DNA of 64,000 bases from Paenibacillus_F chitinolyticus_A (lineage in GTDB: Bacteria > Bacillota > Bacilli > Paenibacillales > NBRC-103111): NCBI RefSeq assembly GCF_045038035.1, contig NZ_CP173427.1, positions 4,464,001 to 4,528,000 of the forward strand, in the 5' to 3' direction. Numbering within the stretch: position 1 is the first letter of the stretch; each line of letters begins with the position of its first letter. Both the position numbers and the translations under genes were made by a program. This document shows positions 47,438 through 56,309 of this stretch, in pieces. Under the pieces are notes generated by a model. The model saw nothing but the letters and a program-made list of their open reading frames with translations. It was not told the DNA's origin and did not search any database.

Positions 47438-47629
47438 TCCTTTTGTTAACACTTTGTCCATATTTGTCATCTTGTGCCGGATACCCCCCTGCCTTCAAAT
47501 CATGCCGAACGTACGGCCGAAACCTGGCATTCGCCCTTGCACCAAGGGATATATGTCCTCATATGATGAAGTAATTCTTTAGTTTCAGCCGCTGGTACCG
47601 CTTATACCGCGAAGCGAAGGAGCTTTTCT

Positions 47630-49015
47630 ATGACCCGCATCTTCCATGTCCGCAGCCTCGATCCCGCTCTCTACGAGGACGAACGGACCGTTCTGCTGAG
47701 CGCGGGGATAATCCGGGCGTGCCGATTGGCCACGGACAGCGTCGTCAAGCTCCGATTCGGTTCCGCGTCCTGCGAAGCGGTGGTCCGGAAGGCTGCGATA
47801 CCGGGCGCGAGTCCGGACGAAGAACTGTGCCTTCATCCCGCGCTGGGGCGCCGGCTCGGCATTCGCGGCGGATGCAGGCTCTCGCTCGTTTATCAGCCTT
47901 CCGCCGCCACGCTTTATGCGGGTCCGCTCGTCGGGGTTCTGCTCAGCAGGCTCTATTCGTCTCAGGAAATGCCGTTCGGCTCCATGACAACCTTCTGCCG
48001 GGAGCTGACCAAAGCAGGCGAGGAAGCCGGGGTCAGCCTGTTCTTTTTCTCTCCCGAAGAAATACACACTTTCCCCGATCTGGGAGGCCTGTATTACGAC
48101 GAGGAATGGAAAAAGGGGATTTTTCCCGTCCCGCACGTCATTTACAACCGGCTGACTTCACGCAAATACGAAAACAAACCGGAAGTCCAGCATTTCCTCA
48201 AAGCCGTTCAGCTGCGTCACCAGACGCACATTTTCAATGATAAATACCTGGATAAGAACGCCGTATTCTCTGCATTGGGCAGTGAGGCCGCTCTTCAGGA
48301 CTGCCTGCCGGAGTCTCATCCTTTCTCCAACTATCACATGCTGAAGGCCATGTCCGGCCGGCACCGGACTTTATTTATAAAACCGGCCTCCGGCAGTCTC
48401 GGCAAAGGAATTTTCCGCCTGCGCGTCCAGGAGGACGGCAGCTGTGAAGTCCGGTTCTCCGCGCTAAGCGGAACCGTCGTCCTTCCCTATCCCGATCTCT
48501 TCGAGGCTTACTCCCATATGGCGGGAAAAATCCGGACACAGGCTTATCAGATCCAGGAAGGCCTGGACCTGCTGACGATCGGCGGCCGCCCCGTCGACTT
48601 CCGCGCCCTCGTTCAGAGAGACGGCGGAGGAGAATGGGTTCTGAGCTCCATCGTGGCCCGGATCGCGGCGGAGCAGCACTTCGTATCCAACCTCGCGAGA
48701 GGCGGAACGATGACGGCCGTCCAGGAAGCGCTGGCCGGGACTTCTTTGGCCTCACTCAAAGGAAGCATTCAGCGTACTTTAAAAAGTACGGCGCTGACAG
48801 TCGCTCAGGCCATCAGCAGGAACGTGAAGGGAACGTTCGGGGAGCTCGGCGTGGATCTGGCTCTGGACGCGGCCGGGCAGGTAAAACTGCTGGAAGTGAA
48901 CTCCAAGCCTTCCCGCGAGGAATTCTCTCTCCCCGCCGCGGCTGAGGAACCGCTTGTGCGGCCGTCCGTCCGGCGTCTCCTTGACTATGCCGTTTATTTG
49001 TCCGGCTTTATGTAG
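47630..49015 (+). CDS. YheC/YheD family ATP-grasp protein, long (YheD-like) form, copy 1
   Basis: 461 residues. An N-terminal beta-rich domain (1-105) precedes the family core with PHVIYNRLTSRK (about 167-178) and the ATP-grasp. Visible grasp features: the nucleotide lysine in FIKPASGSLGKG and the metal-ligand strand LLEVNSKPS. B. subtilis YheC and YheD are spore-coat-associated; the reaction, presumably ATP-dependent ligation of a carboxylate, is unknown. ATG 47630 behind AAGGAG. First of four tandem relatives; spacing to the next is 21 bp. Confidence 0.82.
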   Translation: MTRIFHVRSLDPALYEDERTVLLSAGIIRACRLATDSVVKLRFGSASCEAVVRKAAIPGASPDEELCLHPALGRRLGIRGGCRLSLVYQPSAATLYAGPLVGVLLSRLYSSQEMPFGSMTTFCRELTKAGEEAGVSLFFFSPEEIHTFPDLGGLYYDEEWKKGIFPVPHVIYNRLTSRKYENKPEVQHFLKAVQLRHQTHIFNDKYLDKNAVFSALGSEAALQDCLPESHPFSNYHMLKAMSGRHRTLFIKPASGSLGKGIFRLRVQEDGSCEVRFSALSGTVVLPYPDLFEAYSHMAGKIRTQAYQIQEGLDLLTIGGRPVDFRALVQRDGGGEWVLSSIVARIAAEQHFVSNLARGGTMTAVQEALAGTSLASLKGSIQRTLKSTALTVAQAISRNVKGTFGELGVDLALDAAGQVKLLEVNSKPSREEFSLPAAAEEPLVRPSVRRLLDYAVYLSGFM

Positions 49016-49036
49016 AACAAGAAGGCGGTGGGTCGT

Positions 49037-50182
49037 GTGGATCATGCAGTAAATCGGTGTCTGGGCGTTCTGGCCTCTCCGGGTAAAGCGGCGCCCGCCG
49101 GAGATTCCGAACCTTTTTTCCGGAAGCTGGGCCAGAACGGGGCGTCCGAAGGAATCGAGGTCATCGTGTTCAGCCCGGACGGAATCTCTTTCGAGTACGA
49201 GACGGTGGACGGCTTCCTGTACAGTCCCTCGGATTCCACCTGGAGAGAAGGCACCTTCCCTCTTCCCGCCGTCCTTTATGACCGCTGCTTTTGCTCCAAT
49301 TACGCAGAGCAGCGGCTTTACCGCCGGCAGCTGAACCGGCTTCACCGGCTGCCCGGGATCCGGTTTCTGGGCGGAGGCCTCCGGGGCAAATGGGACGTCC
49401 AGCGCCTGCTGGCGGCCGACCCGTCTCTCGCCCCGCATTTGCCGCTTACCCTGCGTCTGACTGCGCTGCGCCAGCTTGAGCCGTGGCTTGAGCTGCACGG
49501 GGCCGCTTTTCTGAAGCCCGAAGCAGGCATGCAAGGCAAAGGCGCCCTGCATATTTACCGCAGTCCCGGCCCGGGCTTTTCCTGGAGCGTACGCGGCCGC
49601 GACCGGGCGAACCGTCCGGTGCAGCGGGATTTCGGCACGGCGCTGGAGATGCGGCGCTGGGTCCGCGGTTTCATAGGCAAACGCCGCTATTTGCTCCAGC
49701 AGTACCTGCCGCTGACTACACCGGACGGTACGGCTTACGATATCCGTTCTCTTATGCAAAAAGACGGACACGGCCTTTGGAAGCTGACCGGGATGGTTGT
49801 GCGCTCGGGCGGTCCCGGGAGCGTGACGTCCAATCTCCACGGCGGCGGCACCGCCTGCGAGGCCGAAGCTTTTCTGAGGGAACAATTTCCCGGCGGGGGG
49901 TCCGGCAGGCTGATGAAGACAATGTCCGTTTTATCCCATCGAATTGCGCTTATTCTGGAATCGTCGCATGGGCGTCTGGCCGAGCTGGGCATCGATTTCG
50001 GCGTTTGCCGGGATGGACGCATCCACATTCTGGAGGTTAATTCCAAGCCCGGCAGAGCAGCCTTCCAGAGCATTGACGGCGGGAAAACCGCCCGCTCAGC
50101 CGCCTCTAATCCGGTCCGGTACGCCGCCTACTTGCTGAGAACGCAGCGGGAACCGGCAGGGGCAACAAGTTTAGGAGGGTAA
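49037..50182 (+). CDS. YheC/YheD family ATP-grasp protein, short (YheC-like) form, copy 1
   Basis: About 381 residues, without the N-terminal beta domain. The usual YNR motif is altered to PAVLYDRC, while the ATP-grasp is intact (FLKPEAGMQGKG; ILEVNSKPGR). It is richer in GC and arginine than its neighbours and is the most diverged of the four. GTG 49037 is preferred for its spacing from GAAGGCGG; GTG 49028 in the same frame is possible. Ends 4 bp before the next gene. Confidence 0.78.
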   Translation: MDHAVNRCLGVLASPGKAAPAGDSEPFFRKLGQNGASEGIEVIVFSPDGISFEYETVDGFLYSPSDSTWREGTFPLPAVLYDRCFCSNYAEQRLYRRQLNRLHRLPGIRFLGGGLRGKWDVQRLLAADPSLAPHLPLTLRLTALRQLEPWLELHGAAFLKPEAGMQGKGALHIYRSPGPGFSWSVRGRDRANRPVQRDFGTALEMRRWVRGFIGKRRYLLQQYLPLTTPDGTAYDIRSLMQKDGHGLWKLTGMVVRSGGPGSVTSNLHGGGTACEAEAFLREQFPGGGSGRLMKTMSVLSHRIALILESSHGRLAELGIDFGVCRDGRIHILEVNSKPGRAAFQSIDGGKTARSAASNPVRYAAYLLRTQREPAGATSLGG

Positions 50183-50186
50183 CCCA

Positions 50187-51554
50187 ATGAGTTTGACGAC
50201 GTGCACGGTTCACGTAAATTCCAAACAGGAAAAAAGTATTTTGGTATCCGGTGAACTGGCCAAGGCGCTGCGCTTGTCAAAAAGCAAGACACTGCAGCTC
50301 CAGGTCGGCTCCAAATCCATTACACTCCCGGCCCGGTATATCAAAAAAAGCGGACTCCACCTTTATCTGCCCCAGTCCGCCATTACTTCCGTGAAACTTC
50401 CGCGGATCGGTCCGTGCCTGGCAGCGAGCGGAAGCGGCAAAGATATCCGGCTCGGTCCCGTAATCGGAATTCTGACGAGTGTGGCCAGCACCACGTCCGG
50501 TCCTTTCGGAACGAGAACTCCGTTTATCCGCTCGCTGATGCAGCCGGGAGAACGCAAATCGTTCCACATCGCCTTTTCGCCTAAGGATGTCAACTGGCAG
50601 CAGGGCACCGTAAACGGCTATATGCTTCAACCGCAGGGAGGCTGGGTCCGTAAAACCGTTCCGCTTCCGGATGTGGTTTACAACCGGCTCCCCAGCCGCA
50701 AAGCGGAGAAATTGGTCTCCATGGAAGACTTCAAGCACCGCTTCGTCAAACGGAATATCCCTTTATTCAACTGGGCTTTCTTCGATAAATGGGATGTGTA
50801 CCGGCTTCTTGAAAACGATCCGGCCTTCAAATACGTGCCGGAATCGGTCCTGGACCCTTCGGCGGAGCAGTTGAAGGACCTTCTCACGCGCCACAAATTT
50901 ATCTACCTGAAGCCAACGGCCGGAAGCCTCGGCATCGGCATTTACCGCATTACGTATTCGACGGACCGCGGATATTTCGTACGTTACCGCCGCAACGGCA
51001 AAAATGTACTGCTGCGCTTCAACAAATTCGAAGGGCTCGTCAAAATGCTCGGCATCAACCGCGGAAAGCTGACCAGCTATGTGACCCAGCAGGGAATCCG
51101 GCTGATCGAGATCGACGGTTGCCCCATTGATTTCCGCTTCCATCTGACCAAGAACGGAAGCAATCAGTGGGTCGTCGCCGCCATCGGCGCTAAAAAAGCC
51201 GGCAAGGGAAGCGTCACGACCCACCTGCGCAACGGCGGCCAGCTGATGACGGCGGAGCAGGCGCTGAAACAGGTGTACGGCAGCAGAAGCGACGCTGTTT
51301 TATCCCGGATGAAAGAGACGTCTATCGAGCTTGCGGAAGCGATCGAAAAAAATTACAATCACCGTCTGGGCGAGCTCGGATTCGACCTCGGCATCGACCA
51401 GAACGAGAAAACGTGGATGTTCGAAGCCAATGCGAAACCGGGACGTTCCATCTTCAAACACCCGGGGTTGAAAGCCCAGGATAAAGCCTCCCTTAACTAT
51501 ATCTATGAGCACTGCGTCTATTTAAGCCGCTTTCGTGCGAGGAGGGATGGTTAG
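50187..51554 (+). CDS. YheC/YheD family ATP-grasp protein, long form, copy 2
   Basis: 455 residues with the N-terminal beta domain (1-100, containing SKTLQLQVGSKSITLPARYI), then GPVIGILTS, PDVVYNRLPSRK and ATP-grasp motifs YLKPTAGSLGIG and MFEANAKPGR. ATG 50187 behind GGAGGG. Its TAG shares a base with the next start (TAGTG). Long-form companion to copy 1 at 47630. Confidence 0.83.
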   Translation: MSLTTCTVHVNSKQEKSILVSGELAKALRLSKSKTLQLQVGSKSITLPARYIKKSGLHLYLPQSAITSVKLPRIGPCLAASGSGKDIRLGPVIGILTSVASTTSGPFGTRTPFIRSLMQPGERKSFHIAFSPKDVNWQQGTVNGYMLQPQGGWVRKTVPLPDVVYNRLPSRKAEKLVSMEDFKHRFVKRNIPLFNWAFFDKWDVYRLLENDPAFKYVPESVLDPSAEQLKDLLTRHKFIYLKPTAGSLGIGIYRITYSTDRGYFVRYRRNGKNVLLRFNKFEGLVKMLGINRGKLTSYVTQQGIRLIEIDGCPIDFRFHLTKNGSNQWVVAAIGAKKAGKGSVTTHLRNGGQLMTAEQALKQVYGSRSDAVLSRMKETSIELAEAIEKNYNHRLGELGFDLGIDQNEKTWMFEANAKPGRSIFKHPGLKAQDKASLNYIYEHCVYLSRFRARRDG

Positions 51555-52681
51555 TGGACGTTAGCGCCCATAAAAAGCAGCAGCCTCTATGCATCGGAAT
51601 TTTAACAACACCCGATCCAAAACGCCGATTCTCGGGAAATCGCGAAAATTTCATTGATTTAATTAAAGCCGGCTACGAACAGGGTGCTCTCGTTTATGTA
51701 GTCACTACATCCGATCTGAAATTGAGCGGCAAGCATGTTCAGGCCTACTGCTATCAGTTGACCGCAAAAAAATGGAACAAACAGCTGATGCCTCTTCCCG
51801 ACGTCATTTACAACCGGATCCCGACACGCCGGCTCGAAATTCAAAGTGACGTTCAGCGGACGATCCAGGCCTGCATCCGCAGCAAGCAAGTTCACTTGTT
51901 CAATCCGTTTTTTTTCGACAAATGGACGCTCTTCGAATGGCTCGATCAATCTCCCGAAATCCGCAAATACGTGCCGGTTACGAAGCAGTTGGGCAGCCAG
52001 GCCGTCCTGGAGTCGATGCTTAAACGGTTCCCTTTCATCTACCTCAAACCGGTTGAAGGGAAAGCCGGCAAGGGGATCATGCGCCTGGAACGGATCACGA
52101 AGAAAAGCGGAGCGCAGACTTACAAGCTGACCATGCAGGAAACGGTGAACTCGCATTACGAGCTGTTCACGAACTTATCCGATGTCTGGAACCGGATTGC
52201 CGAGATCAAAAAGGACGAAAGCTACATCATTCAGCAGGGAATCCGCCTTTCCAGCTTTAACAAACGTCCTTTCGATCTGCGAGCGCTTCTTCAGAAAACG
52301 TCGAAAGGCACGTGGAGCGTAACCGGAATCGGAGCCAGAGTCGCCGGCAGGCGGAGCATTACGACACATGTGCCTCGGGGAGGCTCCATCGACGATCCGG
52401 CGCGGCTGCTGGAGAAATCATTCGGGCCGCTCAAGGCCAAGCGGATTCTCCAGCGGACGCGCAGCGCAGCACTGCTTATGGCAAGCAGCGTGGAACAGAT
52501 TTCCAAGCAGAAGCTCGGGGAGATGTCGATGGATCTGGGCGTCGATCTCGACGGGCGCATCTGGTTTTTCGAAGCCAATTCCAAACCGATGAAATTCGAC
52601 GAACCCCACATCCGCAAAAAGTCGCTGGCGCGCATTATCGGTTACAGCGTGCATCTGGCAAACAAAAACAAGACCAAATGA
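51554..52681 (+). CDS. YheC/YheD family ATP-grasp protein, short form, copy 2
   Basis: 375 residues without the N-terminal beta domain, the size of B. subtilis YheC. Motifs: LCIGILTTPDPKRRFSGN, PDVIYNRIPTRR, YLKPVEGKAGKG, WFFEANSKPM. GTG 51554 overlaps the previous stop and uses GGAGGG inside that gene, so it is translationally coupled. Followed at once by a terminator, which ends the four-gene unit. Confidence 0.83.
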   Translation: MDVSAHKKQQPLCIGILTTPDPKRRFSGNRENFIDLIKAGYEQGALVYVVTTSDLKLSGKHVQAYCYQLTAKKWNKQLMPLPDVIYNRIPTRRLEIQSDVQRTIQACIRSKQVHLFNPFFFDKWTLFEWLDQSPEIRKYVPVTKQLGSQAVLESMLKRFPFIYLKPVEGKAGKGIMRLERITKKSGAQTYKLTMQETVNSHYELFTNLSDVWNRIAEIKKDESYIIQQGIRLSSFNKRPFDLRALLQKTSKGTWSVTGIGARVAGRRSITTHVPRGGSIDDPARLLEKSFGPLKAKRILQRTRSAALLMASSVEQISKQKLGEMSMDLGVDLDGRIWFFEANSKPMKFDEPHIRKKSLARIIGYSVHLANKNKTK

Positions 52682-52687
52682 ACCCAT

Positions 52688-52726
52688 AAAAAAACCATCC
52701 CTCAGTTTACGAAAGGGATGGTTTTT
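52688..52726. terminator. Bidirectional terminator, YheC/YheD cluster versus GT39-like gene
   Basis: AAAAACCATCCCT/AGGGATGGTTTTT, perfect 13-bp stem. The right arm also codes for the last residues of the minus-strand gene. Confidence 0.85.
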
Positions 52727-53966
52727 GATGTTTGCGGCCGGCTGCCGCGCCTGTTCTGCCTCTGCGTTCCCATGCCTGAAGAATCGCATAACCGGCAAAA
52801 AGAGCCATAAACGGCATCAGCGGAGCCGAATACCGCGAATGCGCCAAATAAATCATATGAAGCAGAGACATGTAGGCGAACAGCACGGTCAGAAGATAAG
52901 CCAGCCGCTTCTCTCTCGCCAGCCAGATCCCCCTGATGCCGAACCCGAGAATCGTATAGTGAATCCCTACGGGCAGAAGGAGACTAACCCAATTTACAGC
53001 GTTCCAATAGTACACGTCCCCCCAGAAGGTCGCAAACTTCCCGATCGTATACCACTGGAGGTAGTACAGCGGCTGCTCCGCAAAGCCCGTCCGGATCCGT
53101 TCCTTGGCCCACTGCGTGTCGAACGCGTCATTGACCCACAGATCGCTTGATGCGTGCCACGTCCGCTGTTCGGCCACAGGCGGAGGCCAGTAAGGAAACG
53201 TGCCGAGGAGCAGCGGATTGCCGCTCGATTTCGTCAGCGGAATAAACTGCCCTCCGGACACTTCGTAGTTGCGGACCCACCACGGCATGAGGCATAGGAC
53301 AAATATCAGAGCGGAGACCGCCAGGCAAGCCGCGAGTTTTTTCCACGGGATCGTCCGCCAGTAAATGAGCAGCAGCAGAAAAAATCCCGGCCAAAGCGCG
53401 ATCGTCGGCCTTACGTAAACGGCAAACGCCCACACGAGCCCGAACCAGACGGCATTTCCCGCGGTCGGCTTGTCCATCGCTTTCAACGCGCCATGCACCA
53501 GAAGCATCAGAGCGAGCACAAACAAGGCCTCCGTCAAAATATAAAACGAAATATTCCACATCGGCGGATAAATGGCCGTCAAAACGACGGCGATAAGCGC
53601 GGTTTTCTCGTTAAACAGCCGAATTCCGATATTGAACAAAAGAATCATCGAGAAAGAAATCATGACGACCTGAACGACCCGGATCGTCTGCTCCAGCACG
53701 TACCCCGTTCCTAGTCCGCTCATAAACAGGGCGATAAAAGCCGGCAGAGCGGGCGTAATAAACACCGTCGGCTTCGACGGGTCATTGTAGGTCAACATTC
53801 CTTTTTCCAGCCAGATTCGCGCCGTTTCCAGATAAGACTGGTCGTCCGATCCCAAGTTGTAGGAGGAACCGTGTGTAAACACCACCGCCAGCTTCAGCAG
53901 TGTCGTGAGCAGCACGACAATCCACAGCCAGCCCCGGACCGGTATAGATCGAAGCCTGTGCGGCAT
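52707..53966 (-). CDS. GT39/ArnT-like integral membrane glycosyltransferase
   Basis: 419 residues, about ten membrane helices. The first extracytoplasmic loop has the acidic pair in GSDDQSYLETARIWLEKG, as in polyprenyl-phosphate-dependent GT-C enzymes, and MPWWVRNYEV is typical. It would transfer a sugar from a lipid carrier on the outer face. Start ATG 53966 (GGGG, 8-base gap) rather than an upstream in-frame start at 53999. Downstream of the GT2, DUF2304 and small transporter genes; together they look like one pathway. Confidence 0.8.
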   Translation of the reverse strand: MPHRLRSIPVRGWLWIVVLLTTLLKLAVVFTHGSSYNLGSDDQSYLETARIWLEKGMLTYNDPSKPTVFITPALPAFIALFMSGLGTGYVLEQTIRVVQVVMISFSMILLFNIGIRLFNEKTALIAVVLTAIYPPMWNISFYILTEALFVLALMLLVHGALKAMDKPTAGNAVWFGLVWAFAVYVRPTIALWPGFFLLLLIYWRTIPWKKLAACLAVSALIFVLCLMPWWVRNYEVSGGQFIPLTKSSGNPLLLGTFPYWPPPVAEQRTWHASSDLWVNDAFDTQWAKERIRTGFAEQPLYYLQWYTIGKFATFWGDVYYWNAVNWVSLLLPVGIHYTILGFGIRGIWLAREKRLAYLLTVLFAYMSLLHMIYLAHSRYSAPLMPFMALFAGYAILQAWERRGRTGAAAGRKHQKPSLS

Positions 53967-54006
53967 GATGCATTCCCCGCTTTCCGTAAAAAAAATCAAA
54001 AGCGCG

Positions 54007-54378
54007 TTACGAATAACGCGCCGATAAACCGATCATTCCCACACCGATCAGAATCACTACGCAACCGGCGATTTTAAGTACCGACATTTGTTCGTTGAAT
54101 ATATAATACGCACCGATGACAGTAATCAGATAAGCGATGCTCTGCATCGGGTAGGCGATGCTGATGTCCACTTTATTCAGGATAAACAACCATAAAACCG
54201 TTGCAAGCCCGTAAATGAAAAGCCCCCCCAGAATAAACGGGGAAAACATTAGATGAAGGATACTTTGCAGGCTTTCGAAAGAATCCGCTTTACGCGAAAG
54301 TCCGAATTTCCACAAAAATTGGCCGCTTACCAGCATAAGCGTATTCAGTAATATCAGTCCGATATGTAACGGATTCAT
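54007..54378 (-). CDS. Small EamA/SMR-type transporter, possible lipid-linked sugar flippase
   Basis: 123 residues, four helices, EmrE/ArnE-like size. GQFLWKFGL in helix 1, AYPMQSIAYLITVIGAYYIFNEQ in helices 3-4. ArnE/F-type proteins flip undecaprenyl-phosphate sugars; the neighbouring GT2 and GT39-like genes support that over drug export. ATG overlaps the DUF2304 stop (ATGA). Confidence 0.72.
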   Translation of the reverse strand: MNPLHIGLILLNTLMLVSGQFLWKFGLSRKADSFESLQSILHLMFSPFILGGLFIYGLATVLWLFILNKVDISIAYPMQSIAYLITVIGAYYIFNEQMSVLKIAGCVVILIGVGMIGLSARYS

Positions 54379-54764
54379 GTCGTTTCCCGTCTCCCCGCTC
54401 CTGTGTAACTGTCTTGGCTTCGGATTTGTTCCTTAAGCAGCATCACTTCGTTCTCCAGATACGCGTGCTCTTGAGCGAGCGTCTTTATCTGCTCCTGCTG
54501 CTTGGACAGCAGGATCGTCTGATGGACGAGCAGGCTCAGGGTGACCACGATCACGATCAGGAAGATCAGCGACGGCATGTACGACACGCCGATCCAGAGA
54601 GCGAAACGGTTGAGCAGCGGGATACAAATGCCCGTGACAAGTCCCGCCAGGGCGATCATAATCCAGGTGAACGCATGGCGGTCTCTTAATTTATGCTTGC
54701 TGGTGTAGAAAAGAATCTGAAACAAGAAAATGACCGTAACTCCGATCGTAATAGCTTGAATCAA
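54375..54764 (-). CDS. DUF2304 family membrane protein
   Basis: 129 residues. Three helices (about 3-20, 32-52, 65-87) and a C-terminal coiled coil (KQQEQIKTLAQEHAYLENEV). DUF2304 proteins regularly accompany DPM1-like GT2 enzymes, but their role is unknown. TTG 54764 behind GGGAGGG, 14 bp after the GT2 gene. Confidence 0.8.
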   Translation of the reverse strand: MIQAITIGVTVIFLFQILFYTSKHKLRDRHAFTWIMIALAGLVTGICIPLLNRFALWIGVSYMPSLIFLIVIVVTLSLLVHQTILLSKQQEQIKTLAQEHAYLENEVMLLKEQIRSQDSYTGAGRRETT

Positions 54765-54778
54765 AATAATTGCCCTCC

Positions 54779-55474
54779 CTAGAAGCTTCTCCGGATGATC
54801 GAAAACATGGTCACCTTCAGCATGTAATACACGGAACGAACCGGATTAATGGACGAGACGCCGCCCTGCCGTTTTTTCATTTCCACGCTGATTTCTTTGA
54901 TCCGGTATTTGCTGCGGGCCATAGAGACGAGAATTTCCACTTCCGGGTAATCAACCGGATAATAAGCGGCGAATTCCCCAATGATCTTGCTGTTGACGAT
55001 CCGGTATCCCGACGTCGGGTCGAAGATCCGGTTCCCTGTAAGAATGCGGATCAGCATGTAGAAATAGTAGATGCCGATCCGTCTGGGCAGGCTGCTTTTG
55101 TAAGAACTCTTCTCGACAAAACGGGAACCGATCACCATATCGGCGCCGGAATCGCGGATCTCCCGCACCAGTTTGTCTATGTCCCGGGCGTCGTGCTGCC
55201 CGTCCGCATCAAGCTGGATCGCATATTTATAGCCGTGTCTCGCGGCATAGCGGTACCCGGTCTGCATGGCTCCGCCGATGCCGAGATTGACGGGCAGACG
55301 CACACCGTTGTAGCCCCGCTCCCGGATAATCGCCGCCGTGCGGTCTTTGGAGCCGTCATCCACGATCAGATAATCGTACTCAACGTGTTTCCGCAAATGA
55401 TCGACGGTCTGTTCGATGGCGTCTTCTTCATTATAAGCCGGAATAATAATGAGTACATCGCTTTGTCTGGACAT
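54779..55474 (-). CDS. GT2 glycosyltransferase, polyprenyl-phosphate sugar synthase type
   Basis: 231 residues, soluble GT-A fold without C-terminal helices. IIIPAYNEEDAI, VDDGSKDRT, LDADGQHDARD (DxD site) and DPTSGYRIVN match the dolichol-phosphate mannosyltransferase-like group. It would load a sugar from a nucleotide donor onto undecaprenyl phosphate. ATG 55474 with AAGGAGG 12 bases upstream. First gene of the four-gene unit ending at 52707. Confidence 0.85.
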   Translation of the reverse strand: MSRQSDVLIIIPAYNEEDAIEQTVDHLRKHVEYDYLIVDDGSKDRTAAIIRERGYNGVRLPVNLGIGGAMQTGYRYAARHGYKYAIQLDADGQHDARDIDKLVREIRDSGADMVIGSRFVEKSSYKSSLPRRIGIYYFYMLIRILTGNRIFDPTSGYRIVNSKIIGEFAAYYPVDYPEVEILVSMARSKYRIKEISVEMKKRQGGVSSINPVRSVYYMLKVTMFSIIRRSF

Positions 55475-55679
55475 AACCTATTGCTACCTCCTTCATTGCT
55501 TTTCAATCACCTTGTCCAGCTGCGTTAGTCAAGTTGTGCAGGCTTTTGGCAGCAACTTTCTTTATTCTTTGTAAGGCCTTGAGCCCACTGTATTTCAAAA
55601 TCAGCTTTATTCAGTATATAGGATATCCCTCCTGCTGGAAAGGACAACCCCTGAATCATTAACCCCGTTAATTCCGGAC

Positions 55680-55705
55680 CGAAACCCTTCTCCGCCTCGC
55701 CCGTA
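55680..55705 (+). promoter_or_regulatory. SigW-type ECF promoter of nfeD-flotillin
   Basis: CGAAAC (55680-55685), exactly 16 bases, CGTA (55702-55705), against the SigW consensus TGAAAC-N16-CGTA. In B. subtilis the homologous yuaF-floT operon is SigW-controlled, so the match is functionally sensible. The 55475-55679 gap shows nothing else convincing. Confidence 0.7.
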
Positions 55706-55751
55706 TAAAATCCCATAACCAATATCCAGTATTTGATAAGGGAGGGACGAC

Positions 55752-56288
55752 ATGGAATCCTGGTATTGGGGCCTTTTTATAGCCGGCATTCTATTTGCCT
55801 TGGCTACCCTCATTTTCGGCGAAGTTCTCGGCCATCTCTCGGGTATGCTCGACTCCGCCTCCGGACACCACCTGCCATTCCTGCAGCCGGCGGTTCTCGT
55901 CGGGGGAATTACAACCTTCGGAGGGGCCGGCATTCTGCTCTCCAGGTACACGGAACTCGCTTCCTGGCAGAGCGGAGGGCTTTCTCTGCTGATAGCCGCC
56001 GTTTTATCCGTCCTCGTATACCTCGTCTACGTCAAACCGATGGAGAACAGCGAAAATTCGGTCGCCTTCTCGCTGCAGGAGCTCGTCGGCAAAATCGGTG
56101 AAGTCACCGTGCCCGTGCCCGCCTCGGGCTACGGCGAGGTCATGGTGCGGACCGGGGGCGGAGTGACCAATCAGATCGCGGAAAGCTTCGACGGACGGAG
56201 TATCCCGAGCCACCTCCGTGTCGTCGTCGTGGAGGTTAAGAACAGCGTGCTGCTCGTCTCCCCGCTGGATTCCGATCCCCTTAACTAA
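55752..56288 (+). CDS. NfeD-family membrane protein, YuaF-like
   Basis: 178 residues. Three membrane segments (about 5-28, 45-68, 78-98) and a C-terminal OB-fold domain (about 110-175, LVGKIGEVTVPVPASGYGEVMV). Partner of flotillin in membrane-fluidity and envelope-stress functions. ATG 55752 behind GGGAGGG. First gene of a SigW-type operon, 21 bp before flotillin. Confidence 0.85.
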   Translation: MESWYWGLFIAGILFALATLIFGEVLGHLSGMLDSASGHHLPFLQPAVLVGGITTFGGAGILLSRYTELASWQSGGLSLLIAAVLSVLVYLVYVKPMENSENSVAFSLQELVGKIGEVTVPVPASGYGEVMVRTGGGVTNQIAESFDGRSIPSHLRVVVVEVKNSVLLVSPLDSDPLN

Positions 56289-56309
56289 CCAAGCAAAGGA
56301 GTTTTGCCC

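Noticed and set aside
55525..55722. 65-codon minus-strand open frame upstream of the GT2 gene
   Set aside because: It overlaps the SigW-type promoter, has no ribosome site at its start and resembles nothing known; an AGGAGGG inside it is not followed by a standard start codon.
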